From positions 3,348,001-3,412,000 of the forward strand of contig NZ_CP059067.1 in assembly GCF_017795745.1 (NCBI RefSeq): a stretch of 64,000 bases of DNA, written 5' to 3'. The stretch's first letter is position 1; every line of letters begins with the position of its first letter. Shown here one piece after another: positions 53,026 to 61,932 of this stretch. The translations under genes were made by a program, and so were the position numbers. Under the pieces are notes generated by a model. The model worked only from the letters and a program-made list of their open reading frames with translations. It did no database searches and was not told the DNA's origin. The stretch comes from Rhizobacter sp. AJA081-3. Lineage in GTDB: Bacteria > Pseudomonadota > Gammaproteobacteria > Burkholderiales > Burkholderiaceae_C.

Positions 53026-53211
53026 TCAAGGCCCGGCGTCGCCGCGACGGCTGCCGCACGTCACCGCAGTGCCGGACTTCCGCCGGCACCTCAGGCCAGC
53101 CGCCGCAAGCCCGGCCGCAGCCACCGCGAACGGCAACGCGAGCAGGAAGCCGAACTCCGGCGTGACCGTGTGCCACCACGCCACCGAACCAACCCAGAAG
53201 TTCTCGATCAT
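53026..53211 (-). CDS. Small single-helix membrane protein after the antiporter
   Basis: A 61-residue frame starts with MIENFWVGSVAWWHTVTPEF and has one long hydrophobic helix (LLALPFAVAAAGLAAAGL), then a basic Arg/Cys-rich tail. It begins 11 bases after the antiporter stop, so it could be its small partner. No family is recognised, and the C-terminal part could be chance extension. Confidence 0.4.
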   Translation of the reverse strand: MIENFWVGSVAWWHTVTPEFGFLLALPFAVAAAGLAAAGLRCRRKSGTAVTCGSRRGDAGP

Positions 53212-53222
53212 GGATGCCTCCG

Positions 53223-54476
53223 TCAGAGCAGCTGGAACGCCAGGACCGCCGTCAGCGTGGGCGGGAGCGCCGCGACGAGCAGGCCCAGGGGATGAATGGC
53301 TTCGTCTTCGAAGTGGCCGCGCAGGATGGCGAAGCCGGCGGGGTTGGGCGCGTTCGCGATGACGGTGAGGCCACCGCCCGTCACGGCACCCGCCACCAGT
53401 GCGTACTTGAACTCGTCGCTCAAGCCCTCGACGAGCGAGCCGAGGTAGGTCAGTGCCGCGTTGTCGGTCACCGCGGTGAGCACGGTCGCACCGAAGTAGA
53501 CCGTGGTGGCGTCCATGCCGCGAAGCAGGGGCTCGAGCCACCACTGCTGCTGCCCGCCCAGCACGACCAGACCGGCCAGGAAGAACGCCACCAGCAGACC
53601 TTCGCGCAGGATGAGCCGGTCCTGGAACTTCGGATACGCGGTCGCGAAGCCCATGAAGAACAGGAACAGGCCCATGAACACGGGCGGGTGATGCGCGAAG
53701 GCGACGACCCCGGCGAGAAAGAGCAGGTGCAGCGCGCAAACCCATGCAGGCAGGCGAGCCGCACGATCGCCCTGGGCGCGCGGCAGTTCCGCCAGCTCGC
53801 GCCGGAACACCAGCGCCGTGACGAGCGCGTTGACGGTGACCGCAATCGCCGCCTTCCAGCCGAAGTGCGCGAGCATGTGCCACACGTCCCAGTTCCACTT
53901 CGCTGCCACCATGAGCACCGGTGGCGCTGCGAACGGGGTGAGCGTGCCGCCGATGGAGATGTTCACGAACAACACGCCGAGCGTCGCGTACTTGAGCTTC
54001 TGCGAGACGCCGCCGACGCTGAAGATGCGGTCTCTGAGCATCATGGCCGCCAGCGTCATCGCCGCCGGCTCCGTGATGAGCGAGCCCAGCAAGGGAACGA
54101 ATGCCAGCGCCACGAAGTAGAAGGCCATGCCCCCGCCCAGCGGGACGAAGCGTGCGATCGTGTGGACGCTGTCGCGCGCCATCTGCAGCACCGCGCGGCT
54201 GCCGGCGATGACCATGATCGCGAAGACGAACATGGGCTCGGTGAAGTTGCGCGAGTCCAGGTACGCCGTCGCCGTCTCGCGCCCTTGCGTGGCCATCATC
54301 GCCACGACCAGCACCATCGCCCAGAAGCCGAACACGACCTCCACTTCGCCCAGCAGGTGCCAGACGCCGGCGTGGTCGGGCCGGCGATGCGCCATGCGCT
54401 CGAAGAACTTGGTCGAAAAGGTGTGGACCAGGGCCACCGCAAAGAGGCCCGCGCCCACCATCTGGATGGTGGTCAT
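53223..54476 (-). CDS. Putative Na+/H+ antiporter (NhaD-like/Na_H_antiport_2)
   Basis: The 417-residue membrane protein has about ten helices and the family features HTFSTKFFERMAHRRPDHAGVWHLLGEVEVVFGFWA, TEPAAMTLAAMMLRDR, and TAVTDNAALTYLGSLVE. The TDN-containing helix is the probable ion site, as in NhaD. It exports sodium in exchange for protons. The start overlaps the stop of the small upstream membrane protein by 4 bases, so the operon is 54787 to about 53026. Confidence 0.86.
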   Translation of the reverse strand: MTTIQMVGAGLFAVALVHTFSTKFFERMAHRRPDHAGVWHLLGEVEVVFGFWAMVLVVAMMATQGRETATAYLDSRNFTEPMFVFAIMVIAGSRAVLQMARDSVHTIARFVPLGGGMAFYFVALAFVPLLGSLITEPAAMTLAAMMLRDRIFSVGGVSQKLKYATLGVLFVNISIGGTLTPFAAPPVLMVAAKWNWDVWHMLAHFGWKAAIAVTVNALVTALVFRRELAELPRAQGDRAARLPAWVCALHLLFLAGVVAFAHHPPVFMGLFLFFMGFATAYPKFQDRLILREGLLVAFFLAGLVVLGGQQQWWLEPLLRGMDATTVYFGATVLTAVTDNAALTYLGSLVEGLSDEFKYALVAGAVTGGGLTVIANAPNPAGFAILRGHFEDEAIHPLGLLVAALPPTLTAVLAFQLL

Positions 54477-54787
54477 GGGCGCCCCCGTCGCTGCAGTCGA
54501 TCACGCAGGCCGCGGCGCAGCCGGCGAACGTGGAAGGGACCTAGGAAGACCGCCAGCAGCGGCATCGCGAGCGCGAAGTTGAGTACGGCCACGCCGAAGC
54601 GGCTCGACAGGCTCGGGTCGGCCACGCTGTAGCGCGTGAGCGCGGTCACCGCGACCAGGCCGGCCGCCATGCCGAGCAGTTCGAGCATGTCGAGCTCGGT
54701 GTCGCGGGCGGCCTTCAGGGCTTCGTCTTGCTCGACCGCCGGAAACTGGCGCAGTTCAGGCAACAAGACCGGCCACAGCCGGTTCAT
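54473..54787 (-). CDS. Small two-helix membrane protein, first gene of antiporter operon
   Basis: The 104-residue protein has a soluble N-terminus (PVLLPELRQFPAVEQDEALKAARDTELDMLELLG), then two membrane helices (AAGLVAVTALTRY, VAVLNFALAMPLLAVFLGPF), and a basic tail. No family was recognised. The stop overlaps the antiporter ATG, so it is translated with it and may be an accessory subunit. Confidence 0.7.
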   Translation of the reverse strand: MNRLWPVLLPELRQFPAVEQDEALKAARDTELDMLELLGMAAGLVAVTALTRYSVADPSLSSRFGVAVLNFALAMPLLAVFLGPFHVRRLRRGLRDRLQRRGRP

Positions 54788-54958
54788 CGCTCCGCCGCGA
54801 CAGGGCGTCGCGATGGAATGGTCGTGAGTGCAGATTCAGGTGCGGGCACGCGCGGTCTCCTCCACGCGGGAGACTAGGCGCTGTGGCCCTTGCGGGCTAT
54901 TCGCGCGCCACCGTACGGCCTGGCCCGTACGGGCACTCCGGGTTGGCGGCCGAAAGCC

Positions 54959-55561
54959 TCAGGCTCGTCCCTGGTCGACCAGGCGCACCAGGTCGACCAG
55001 ATTCTTGACTCCGAGCTTCTCCATGACACGTGCCTTGTGGACCTCGACGGTGCGCGGGCTGATCCCCAGTGCTTCGGCGATGCGCCGGTTGTGCAGGCCC
55101 TTGACCATCAGCGACATGACTTCGCGTTCGCGCGCAGACAACGGCGTTGCCGGTGAGGTACGCGCCACCGGCTGCTGCGGGCTTGCCGCGGTGCGCAATC
55201 CTGACAGGGCCGTCTCGATGGCTGCGAGCAGTTGCTCACCGTCGAACGGCTTCTCGATGAAGTCGACGGCGTCGGCAAGGAAGGCCTGGCGAGCCGCCGC
55301 GACGTCGCCGTGCGCGGTGATGACGACCACCGGCAAGGTGGGCCCGGCTTCGCGCAGGCAGCGCTGCAATTCGAGGCCGGACATGCCCGGCATGCGGATG
55401 TCGAGCACGACGCAGCCTCGCCACGCCGGCTGAACCGCCGAGAGGAAGTCCTCGGCGCTGGCGAACGTGGCCGTGGTGTAGCCGCGCAGGCTCAGCAGCA
55501 GCGAGAGCGCATCGCGCACCGATGCGTCGTCGTCGACGATGAAGACGGTGTCACGATGCAT
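54959..55561 (-). CDS. FixJ/NarL-like response regulator
   Basis: The 200-residue protein has a receiver domain (VDDDASVRDAL; phospho-acceptor Asp54 in VVLDIRMPGMSG; Lys in DFIEKPFDG) and a LuxR-type HTH (TPLSAREREVMSLMVKGLHNRRIAEALGISPRTVEVHKARVMEKL). This follows the FixJ layout, including spacing. It overlaps the last bases of the sensor kinase. Its targets are not visible; the divergent membrane genes nearby are candidates. Confidence 0.9.
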   Translation of the reverse strand: MHRDTVFIVDDDASVRDALSLLLSLRGYTTATFASAEDFLSAVQPAWRGCVVLDIRMPGMSGLELQRCLREAGPTLPVVVITAHGDVAAARQAFLADAVDFIEKPFDGEQLLAAIETALSGLRTAASPQQPVARTSPATPLSAREREVMSLMVKGLHNRRIAEALGISPRTVEVHKARVMEKLGVKNLVDLVRLVDQGRA

Positions 55562-57182
55562 GCTGATGCTCTTCAGGGTCCCTGGGATCGCCGATCGGAA
55601 GGGTAAAGCAGAAGTGCCCGCCGGGACCGGGTTCGGCCCACAGCGCACCGCCGTGGGCTTCGACGATGGCTCGGCAGATGCTCAGACCCACGCCCATGCC
55701 GCCGGGCTTGTCCGAGGGGCCGGGTTCGAACAGCGACTGCAGCCTGGCGGTCGTCACACCGCCGCCGCTGTCCAGGACTTCCACCAGCAGCATGCCCTTG
55801 CGCTCCCGTGCGCGCACTCGAACCTGCCGCGACTCCTGGCCACTCGTGGCCGCGTCGAGGGCATTCGCGACGAGGTTGCGCAGGACGACGGCGATCTGCA
55901 CGCTGTCCATGCGGACTGCTCGCGTGCCGACGTCGATGTCGCACACCACCTGGACGCCGAGGGCCTCGGCCCTGCGTGCATTTGCCTCGACGACTTCGCT
56001 CAGCAGCGGAGTCACCGCGACGGGCCGAAGCTGCGTGCTGCCGGTGCGAAAGAAGTCCCGCAGGCGCTTGACGACGGCGCTGGCGCGCAGCGCATCGTCG
56101 GCCATCCGGCCCGACACGTCGGCCAGCCGCGCGAGGCGTTGCTCGTCCGAAATGCCGGTGGCGGCAACGATCAGGCGCGACGCATCGGCATAACTGTTCA
56201 TCGCCGTCAGCGGCTGGCTCAATTCGTGCGCGAGGGCGGCGGCCATCTGCCCGGCGGCGGCGAGCCGCAGGCTGCCCTTGAGCTCCGCCGCAGCACGCTC
56301 CCGTTCGTCGACAGCCACGCCGAGCAGCAAGCCGGTCATCGTCACGGCCGCCATGAGCACCTGAAGCTCGAACACGGTGAGGTCGGGATTCGGGGCGGAT
56401 TGGACGGCGATGATCAACCCGACCTGCGTGAGCCCGGCCGCCGACACGGCGCCGGGCAGGCCGAGGCGCGCCGACGCCCAGACCACCGGCAGGAAGAGCA
56501 GATAGAAGAACTTGAAGTGATCCCGGTCGTCGCGCCCGAAGACGACGGCGAGCAGCGCGGCGATCAGCAAGGCGATCAGCCACCAGTCCCAGCTCTTCAT
56601 CGTGGCGGACAAGGCGGCCCGGCGCAGCGCGTCCGTGACAACCAGCAGGATCGGCAAGAGCACCACCATGCCGACCGCGTCTCCGACCCAGTAGCGGACG
56701 ATGGCCTCGAGCAGGTTGCCGCTCGGGCCCAGGCCGGCGACAGCGAAGGTGCAGACATAGACGATGCCGCTCACGAGGGCACCGGCGACCACGATGGCGG
56801 TGAACCAGATCAGGTCGCGACGCCTGGCCAGCGCCAGGGAGCGATCGAGTCGGGTCTGCAAGGCCCGTGCGATGGCGGCGTACGACAGGGCGAGCGCCGT
56901 GGTCGCGGCGAGCGTGACGAACCAGTCCGACGGAACGCCGCGCACGGCGAGTTCGGCGGTCAGCAGGCTGAGCCAGACCAGCCACAGCCAGCGGGCGTTG
57001 CCCAGCAGCAGCGCCACCGCCAGCGCCGGCTGCGGGTTCCACGGCGTGATGTTCAGGCCCTGGAACGGCCGGATGTAGCTGACCCAGTCCAGCAGCAGGA
57101 AGACGAACACATAGGCGAAACCGATCAGCCAGGCGGGGGGCCCGACTTTGACTGCGGAGGGATCCATGCCGGGTACTGACAT
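55551..57182 (-). CDS. MASE1-domain sensor histidine kinase (FixL-type partner)
   Basis: The 543-residue kinase has an N-terminal MASE1-type membrane sensor (about 8 helices, residues 15-290, with WNPQPALAVALLL and RYWVGDAVGMVVLLPILL). A FixL-like H-box ALAHELSQPLTAM (His319) and an HATPase domain (NLVANALDAA, DSGGGV, GMGVGLSICRAIVEAHGG) follow. MASE1 ligands are unknown. Start M at 57182 is chosen; M at 57167 is possible. It controls the FixJ-like partner that overlaps its end. Confidence 0.87.
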   Translation of the reverse strand: MSVPGMDPSAVKVGPPAWLIGFAYVFVFLLLDWVSYIRPFQGLNITPWNPQPALAVALLLGNARWLWLVWLSLLTAELAVRGVPSDWFVTLAATTALALSYAAIARALQTRLDRSLALARRRDLIWFTAIVVAGALVSGIVYVCTFAVAGLGPSGNLLEAIVRYWVGDAVGMVVLLPILLVVTDALRRAALSATMKSWDWWLIALLIAALLAVVFGRDDRDHFKFFYLLFLPVVWASARLGLPGAVSAAGLTQVGLIIAVQSAPNPDLTVFELQVLMAAVTMTGLLLGVAVDERERAAAELKGSLRLAAAGQMAAALAHELSQPLTAMNSYADASRLIVAATGISDEQRLARLADVSGRMADDALRASAVVKRLRDFFRTGSTQLRPVAVTPLLSEVVEANARRAEALGVQVVCDIDVGTRAVRMDSVQIAVVLRNLVANALDAATSGQESRQVRVRARERKGMLLVEVLDSGGGVTTARLQSLFEPGPSDKPGGMGVGLSICRAIVEAHGGALWAEPGPGGHFCFTLPIGDPRDPEEHQHAS

Positions 57183-57247
57183 GCGTTTGATTGTCGGCCG
57201 TCCCGCCGGCACCGAACCGGCCCATTGCGGCCTCAGGATGGCCGGAC

Positions 57248-58252
57248 CTAGGGACGATGGAGGTACTGGGCCGATACATTCAGCAGGTAGAGCCCGAGCA
57301 GCGAGAGTCCTGCCCAGGACAGCGCTGCCGAAAGCCGGGGACGCGGAGGTCGCAGCAGGGCGACGCACACCACGCTGCTCATCACGGCCGCGATCAGGCC
57401 GGTCGCGACATGGGCCGAAGACAGGTCGCGAAAGAGGGGACCTTTCAGGTAGGCGACATCATCGATCGCGATGATGAGCAGGTCGAACAGGTTGCTGCCC
57501 AGGATGTTGCCGAGGGCGAGGTCGACCGCCCCGATCCGCAACGCGGCGAGTGTCGTCGCCAGTTCCGGCATCGAGGTGGCCAGCGCGACGAAGAGGGTTC
57601 CGACGAACGAATCGGACCACCCCATGAGGCGTGCCAACTGCACGCCGACCAACGGGAGCCAGATGCCGGCCACGACGATGAACATGGCCGCCAGCGCGTA
57701 GCCGCCGAGCGCCTTTCGCAGCGACATACCGGCGGCCCCAGGCGCCCGCTCGGGCATGCTGCGACGTTCGATCCTGTAGAGGGCCGCCATGGCAAGACCG
57801 TAGACGGCCATCAACACCACGCTGAACAAGCTCACGTGGCCAATCGCCCAGCCGGGCGCGAACTGAACGGCGCCGAGCGCAAGCAGCACCAGGCCGAGCA
57901 TCACGACACCCGCAGCCGCCGTGAACAGATGACTCCTGCTGGCCGCGCTGTACAGGCCACCGGTGCGAAGGACCGGCTCTGCCAGGGCGAGCAGGGCGAG
58001 ATTGAAGACGGTGCTGCCGAGCGCGTCGCCGACCGCGATGTCCGGGTTGGATGCGACGGTCACCGCGCTGAGCCCCGTCACCAGCTCGGGCAAGGATGTG
58101 ACGGTCGCCATGAGGATCATGCCGATCCAGCTGCGCGACATGCCGCTGAGCGCGGCCAGCGCGTCACCATAGCGCACGAGGCGAGCACCGGCGATGCCGA
58201 TCACGCCAGCGCAGGCCGCGAACTCGAGCCAGACTCCGAGGTTGCCGTTCAT
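57248..58252 (-). CDS. CaCA-family sodium/calcium exchanger-like protein
   Basis: The 334-residue protein has two alpha-repeats that line the ion path in this family: ATVTSLPELVTG with GSTVFNLALL, and ALATSMPELATTL with GSNLFDLLIIAIDD. About ten helices are predicted. It exchanges Ca2+ (or another divalent ion) for Na+ or H+. It is an isolated gene between the MASE1 kinase and the symporter operon, and a terminator lies in the upstream gap. Confidence 0.9.
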   Translation of the reverse strand: MNGNLGVWLEFAACAGVIGIAGARLVRYGDALAALSGMSRSWIGMILMATVTSLPELVTGLSAVTVASNPDIAVGDALGSTVFNLALLALAEPVLRTGGLYSAASRSHLFTAAAGVVMLGLVLLALGAVQFAPGWAIGHVSLFSVVLMAVYGLAMAALYRIERRSMPERAPGAAGMSLRKALGGYALAAMFIVVAGIWLPLVGVQLARLMGWSDSFVGTLFVALATSMPELATTLAALRIGAVDLALGNILGSNLFDLLIIAIDDVAYLKGPLFRDLSSAHVATGLIAAVMSSVVCVALLRPPRPRLSAALSWAGLSLLGLYLLNVSAQYLHRP

Positions 58253-58325
58253 CGAGAAAAGAGTGCACTTGTCGTCGATGGATTCTGAGTGCCTTCGAGC
58301 GGATGGCGACTTGACCTCGCCCACG

Positions 58326-58356
58326 AAAAAGGGCCCCGTCCTTTCGGACGGGGCCC
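58326..58356 (-). terminator. Rho-independent terminator of the symporter operon
   Basis: A perfect 11-bp stem (GGGCCCCGTCC/GGACGGGGCCC) with a 4-base loop is followed on the minus strand by TTTTT. It lies 31 bases after the symporter stop. Confidence 0.9.
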
Positions 58357-58386
58357 TCGCTTCAAGCGCGAAGCGTCAGAACTTCA

Positions 58387-60510
58387 TCAGGCCTTGCCCA
58401 GGCGCAGGTCGGGGTAGCGCACGTGCTCCACCAGTTCCTGCGTTTCCTTGCTCGGCGCCGGCGTCAGCAGGCTGACGACCAGGATCACCAGCATGCCGAT
58501 CGGCACGCCGAACAGGCCGGCGGAGATCGGCTGGATGTCCCACCACAGCTGCACCGGCGAGGTGACGCCGAACACGCCGCGCAGCCAGGGCTGGGTCGTG
58601 ACCATGTAGTAGAACGTGGTGCCCAGGCCGGCGATCATGCCCAGGGAAGCGCCCCACTTGTTGGCGCGCTTCCAGAACACGCCCAGCACGAGGGCCGGGA
58701 AGAACGCCGCCGCCGCGAACGAGAACGCCGCCGAGACCAGGAACAGGATGTCCGCCGGTTTCTGCGCCGCCACCGCCGCCGCGCACAGTGCCACGACCAG
58801 CAACAGCATCTTGGAGATCATCACCCGGCGAGCCGTGGGCGCGTTCGGGTCGATCATCTTGTAGTACAGGTCGTGCGACAGCGCGTTGGCGATCGTCAGC
58901 AGCAGGCCGTCGGCTGTCGACAGGGCCGCCGCGAGGCCGCCCGCCGCCACCATGCCCGACACCACGTACGGCAGGCCACCGATTTCCGGCGTGGCCAGCA
59001 CGATGATGTCGCCGCCGATCTTCATCTCGCCGAGCTGGAAGATGCCGTCCTTGTTGATGTCGATGACCGACAGCAACGTGGGATCGACCTTCGACCAGCT
59101 GGTGATCCAGCGTGGCAACTGGTCGAACGGCGTGCCCACCAGCACGTTGAAGACCTCGTACTTGACGAGCACGGCCAGGGCCGGCGCCGTGAAGTACAGC
59201 AGGAAGATGAAGAACAGGCTCCAGAAGACCGACTCGCGGGCCTCCTTCACCGACGGCGTGGTGTAGTAGCGCATCAGGATGTGCGGCAGCGCGGCCGTAC
59301 CCACCATCAGGCAGAACACCAGGGCCAGGAAGTTGCGCCGCGACACGTCGAAGGCCTTCTGCGCCTTCTCGTCGCCGTTCGGGTCGCCCGCGAACACTTG
59401 CGCGTGGATCGGCATGCCGGCCAGCGGCTTGGCGCGCGCTTCGTTGGCCGCCTTGGCGGCCGTCCAGGCCTTCTTGGCTTCGGCGTCGTTGGCCGGCACG
59501 GCGGCGAGCGCCTTCTCGGCCGCCTGCACCTCGGCCACCGGGGCATTCGCTTCCTTCAGGCTGGCGAGCTTCTTGGTCGCGGCGTCCTTGTCGGCGGCCA
59601 GCGCTGCAGGAATGTCCTTCAGCTTGGCGTCGAACTCGTCGGCCTTGGCCTTGAAGGCGGCGATGACCTCCTTCTCCTTCGGGTCGGCCATCAGCTGCTT
59701 CTCGCGGTCGCTGACCTTCTGCAGCTGGTAGCCGTAGATCGCCTGCGGGACCGGGATGCTGGTCTGCTTGACCGACAGCCACACCACCGGCACCAGGTAG
59801 GCAATGATCAGGATGATGTACTGCGCCACCTGCGTCCAGGTGACGGCACGCATGCCGCCCAGGAACGAACAGACCAGGATGCCGCCGAGGCCGACGAAGA
59901 TGCCGATCTCGAAGGCCAGGCCCGACAGCCGCGCGGTGATCACGCCCACGCCGTAGATCTGCGCCACCACGTAGGTGAAGGAGCACAGGATCGCCGCGAC
60001 GATGCCCAGGAAGCGCGGCAGGTTGCCCTCATAGCGCGCGCCCAGGAAGTCGGGGATCGTGAACTGCCCGAACTTGCGCAGGTACGGTGCGAGGAACAGC
60101 GCCACCAGGCAGTAGCCGCCCGTCCATCCGAGGATGAACGCCAGACCGCCGAAGCCGGTGAGGTACAGCGTGCCGGCCATGCCGATGAACGAGGCTGCGC
60201 TCATCCAGTCGGCGCCGGTGGCCATGCCGTTGTAGATCGCCGGCACGCGCCGCCCGGCCACGTAGTACTCGGCCGCATCCGTCGTGCGGCTCATGATGCC
60301 GATGCCGGCATACAGCGCCACGGTGGCGATCAGGAAGATGAAGCCGATCCAGTTGCGCGGCAGGCCCATCTGCTCGAGCACTGCCAGGATCAGGATGAAG
60401 GCCAGGAAGCCGCCGGTGTACCAGGTGTAGACCTTGTTCAGCTGCGCCTTGAAGGCCTTGTTGGCCGCGGCACCACCGCCGGAGCCTTGTTCGAAACTCA
60501 AGCCTGCCAT
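58387..60510 (-). CDS. Sodium:solute symporter (VC_2705/ActP-like) with large Ala/Lys insert and EF-hand-like loop
   Basis: The 707-residue protein has the SSS core: YYVAGRRVPAIYNGMATGADWMSAASFIGMAGT, FTIPDFLGARY, FLGGMRAVTWTQVAQYIILI. It is long because of a hydrophilic Ala/Lys/Glu-rich insert at about 262-388 (predicted helical) and a loop at 484-495 with the spacing DxNxDGxxxxxE of an EF-hand. It imports an organic acid, possibly acetate or another short-chain acid, with Na+. A DUF485 gene lies immediately upstream, and the terminator follows. Confidence 0.9.
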   Translation of the reverse strand: MAGLSFEQGSGGGAAANKAFKAQLNKVYTWYTGGFLAFILILAVLEQMGLPRNWIGFIFLIATVALYAGIGIMSRTTDAAEYYVAGRRVPAIYNGMATGADWMSAASFIGMAGTLYLTGFGGLAFILGWTGGYCLVALFLAPYLRKFGQFTIPDFLGARYEGNLPRFLGIVAAILCSFTYVVAQIYGVGVITARLSGLAFEIGIFVGLGGILVCSFLGGMRAVTWTQVAQYIILIIAYLVPVVWLSVKQTSIPVPQAIYGYQLQKVSDREKQLMADPKEKEVIAAFKAKADEFDAKLKDIPAALAADKDAATKKLASLKEANAPVAEVQAAEKALAAVPANDAEAKKAWTAAKAANEARAKPLAGMPIHAQVFAGDPNGDEKAQKAFDVSRRNFLALVFCLMVGTAALPHILMRYYTTPSVKEARESVFWSLFFIFLLYFTAPALAVLVKYEVFNVLVGTPFDQLPRWITSWSKVDPTLLSVIDINKDGIFQLGEMKIGGDIIVLATPEIGGLPYVVSGMVAAGGLAAALSTADGLLLTIANALSHDLYYKMIDPNAPTARRVMISKMLLLVVALCAAAVAAQKPADILFLVSAAFSFAAAAFFPALVLGVFWKRANKWGASLGMIAGLGTTFYYMVTTQPWLRGVFGVTSPVQLWWDIQPISAGLFGVPIGMLVILVVSLLTPAPSKETQELVEHVRYPDLRLGKA

Positions 60511-60511
60511 G

Positions 60512-60775
60512 TCATTCCTCCTCGGCAACGCCGTGTTCCTGGTCCAGCCGGTTCATGTGCCGGGCGTAGTACCAGATGATGACGACGTAGACGATCAGCG
60601 CCCCCTGGGCCGCGACCCAGAAGCTGAACGGCCAGCCGAAGAAGGTGAAGTTCAGGTCACGGGCGAAGAACCCGATCCCGAACGTCACCAGGAACCAGAT
60701 GGCCAGCAGAACCGAGGTGATCCTCAGGTTCGCACGCCAGTACTGGTGGTGCCTTTCGGACAATTGCATTTGCAT
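60512..60775 (-). CDS. DUF485 small membrane protein, symporter partner
   Basis: The 87-residue protein has two membrane helices (LRITSVLLAIWFLVTFGIGFFA, FWVAAQGALIVYVVIIWYYA) and the LNFTFFGWPFSFW signature of DUF485/DUF4212 proteins encoded with SSS symporters. GGAGG lies 7 bases before ATG 60775. The symporter ATG follows one base after its stop. It probably stabilises or regulates the transporter. Confidence 0.92.
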   Translation of the reverse strand: MQMQLSERHHQYWRANLRITSVLLAIWFLVTFGIGFFARDLNFTFFGWPFSFWVAAQGALIVYVVIIWYYARHMNRLDQEHGVAEEE

Positions 60776-60883
60776 CTCTGTGCCTCCTAGTTGCCAAACC
60801 CGGGCGTGAGCCCGGCCCTCGAACCACCGCCTCGCGCGGCGCCTTACTTCCAACCGAAAAACTCGACCCGGCAGCTGCCGCTG

Positions 60884-61462
60884 TCAGGGCGCCAACCCGG
60901 TCTCGCGCTCGAGCTGCGCCGCGACCTTGGGCTCGAAGCCATGCAGGTGTCGGATGATCTTGCGTGTCTCGTCGGGTTCGTGCCGGTCCAGGTGCACCCG
61001 GGCCAGCTGGTACCAGCCGTACGGGCTCATCGGCTGCAGCTGGGTGTTGTGCTTCAGGGCCTCGACGGCTTCGTCCAGGCGTTGCAGGCGGATCAGCGTC
61101 AGGCCCAGGCCGTACCAGGCCCGGTCGAGCTTCGGATCGAGTTCGACGGCACGCCGGAAGGCCGGGATCGCCTCGTCGTAGCGGCCGGCTTCTTCGAGCA
61201 GGTAGGCCAGGTTGAACCAGTCGGCAGCGCTGCGCTGCGGATGGCGCGCCACCAGCGCCTGCGCATCGGCAATCGCCAGCTCGCGCGCACCGCGGGCGGC
61301 CAGCACGTGTGCACGGCTGGCCAGCGCATAGGCATCGCCAGGCCACAGCGACAGCATGGTGTCGAAGGTGCGCTCTGCGCTCGCGTTGCGGCCGAACACC
61401 AGCAGCGTCATCGCCTGCAGCTTCAGGCGCCAGTAACCCAGGGAATGACCTTTCAGCGACAT
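60884..61462 (-). CDS. TPR-repeat protein
   Basis: The 192-residue protein contains three to four tetratricopeptide units, such as WFNLAYLLEEAGRYDEAIPAFRRAVELDPKLDRAWYGLGLTLIRLQRLDEAVEALK. It has no signal peptide. TPRs mediate protein contacts; the partner is unknown. It overlaps the preceding membrane-protein gene by 10 bases, so these two are a unit, upstream of the DUF485/symporter pair. Confidence 0.88.
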   Translation of the reverse strand: MSLKGHSLGYWRLKLQAMTLLVFGRNASAERTFDTMLSLWPGDAYALASRAHVLAARGARELAIADAQALVARHPQRSAADWFNLAYLLEEAGRYDEAIPAFRRAVELDPKLDRAWYGLGLTLIRLQRLDEAVEALKHNTQLQPMSPYGWYQLARVHLDRHEPDETRKIIRHLHGFEPKVAAQLERETGLAP

Positions 61463-61749
61463 TGTTCGATCCCCACCTGCAGACACACATTGACTTTCAC
61501 GATCGTGCTGACCACCCACACCATCGACAGCAGCACGAAGGCGGCCAGCGGGATGTGGCGGTCGATCACGACACGCGGGGTGATCAGGCGCATGCCCTTG
61601 ACGAAGGGCCCGGTCAGCACCTGCAGCAACTTGTAGAAGAAGTTGGTCTCGCGCTTCTGCCCGGCCATCAGGCCGAGGAGGAATTGCCCGGCCAGCGCGA
61701 GCAAGGCGATCTCCGCAACGAGCTTCACCGACGAGACAAGCAGCAGCAT
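61453..61749 (-). CDS. Conserved hypothetical membrane protein
   Basis: The 98-residue protein has two membrane helices (VKLVAEIALLALAGQFLLGLMA, LAAFVLLSMVWVVSTIVKV) and a conserved centre KRETNFFYKLLQVLTGPFVKGMRLITPRVV. It resembles small membrane proteins of unknown function in betaproteobacteria. It overlaps the TPR gene. The 183-base gap before it, shared with prfB, holds CCTGTAAG and CTTACAGG as an inverted pair. Confidence 0.75.
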   Translation of the reverse strand: MLLLVSSVKLVAEIALLALAGQFLLGLMAGQKRETNFFYKLLQVLTGPFVKGMRLITPRVVIDRHIPLAAFVLLSMVWVVSTIVKVNVCLQVGIEQCR

Positions 61750-61756
61750 TCCGGAC

Positions 61757-61800
61757 CCTGTAAGGAAGATGTCGGACTGTCGTCTCGGATCGCTTACAGG
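61757..61800. promoter_or_regulatory. Inverted pair CCTGTAAG ... CTTACAGG between prfB and the small membrane gene
   Basis: Two perfect 8-base inverted copies (61757-61764 and 61793-61800) are separated by 28 bases, just upstream of the start at 61749. A regulator site or looped operator is possible, but nothing identifies the protein. Confidence 0.3.
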
Positions 61801-61932
61801 TTTCTGACAATGAGGGAGGGCCTTCGCGCTTCCCCCCTTCGGGCAAACCCTCGCCGATGACCTGCAAGGGCTGTCAGGCCGCCTCGAATGGGCCCCATGC
61901 GAAAATCCGCGTCTTTCCCAGCAGGCGGCATC

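Noticed and set aside
54911-54933. Repeated CCGTACGG near the end of the FixJ-like gene as a terminator
   Set aside because: The copies can pair, but no T-tract follows on either strand. I could not support a function.
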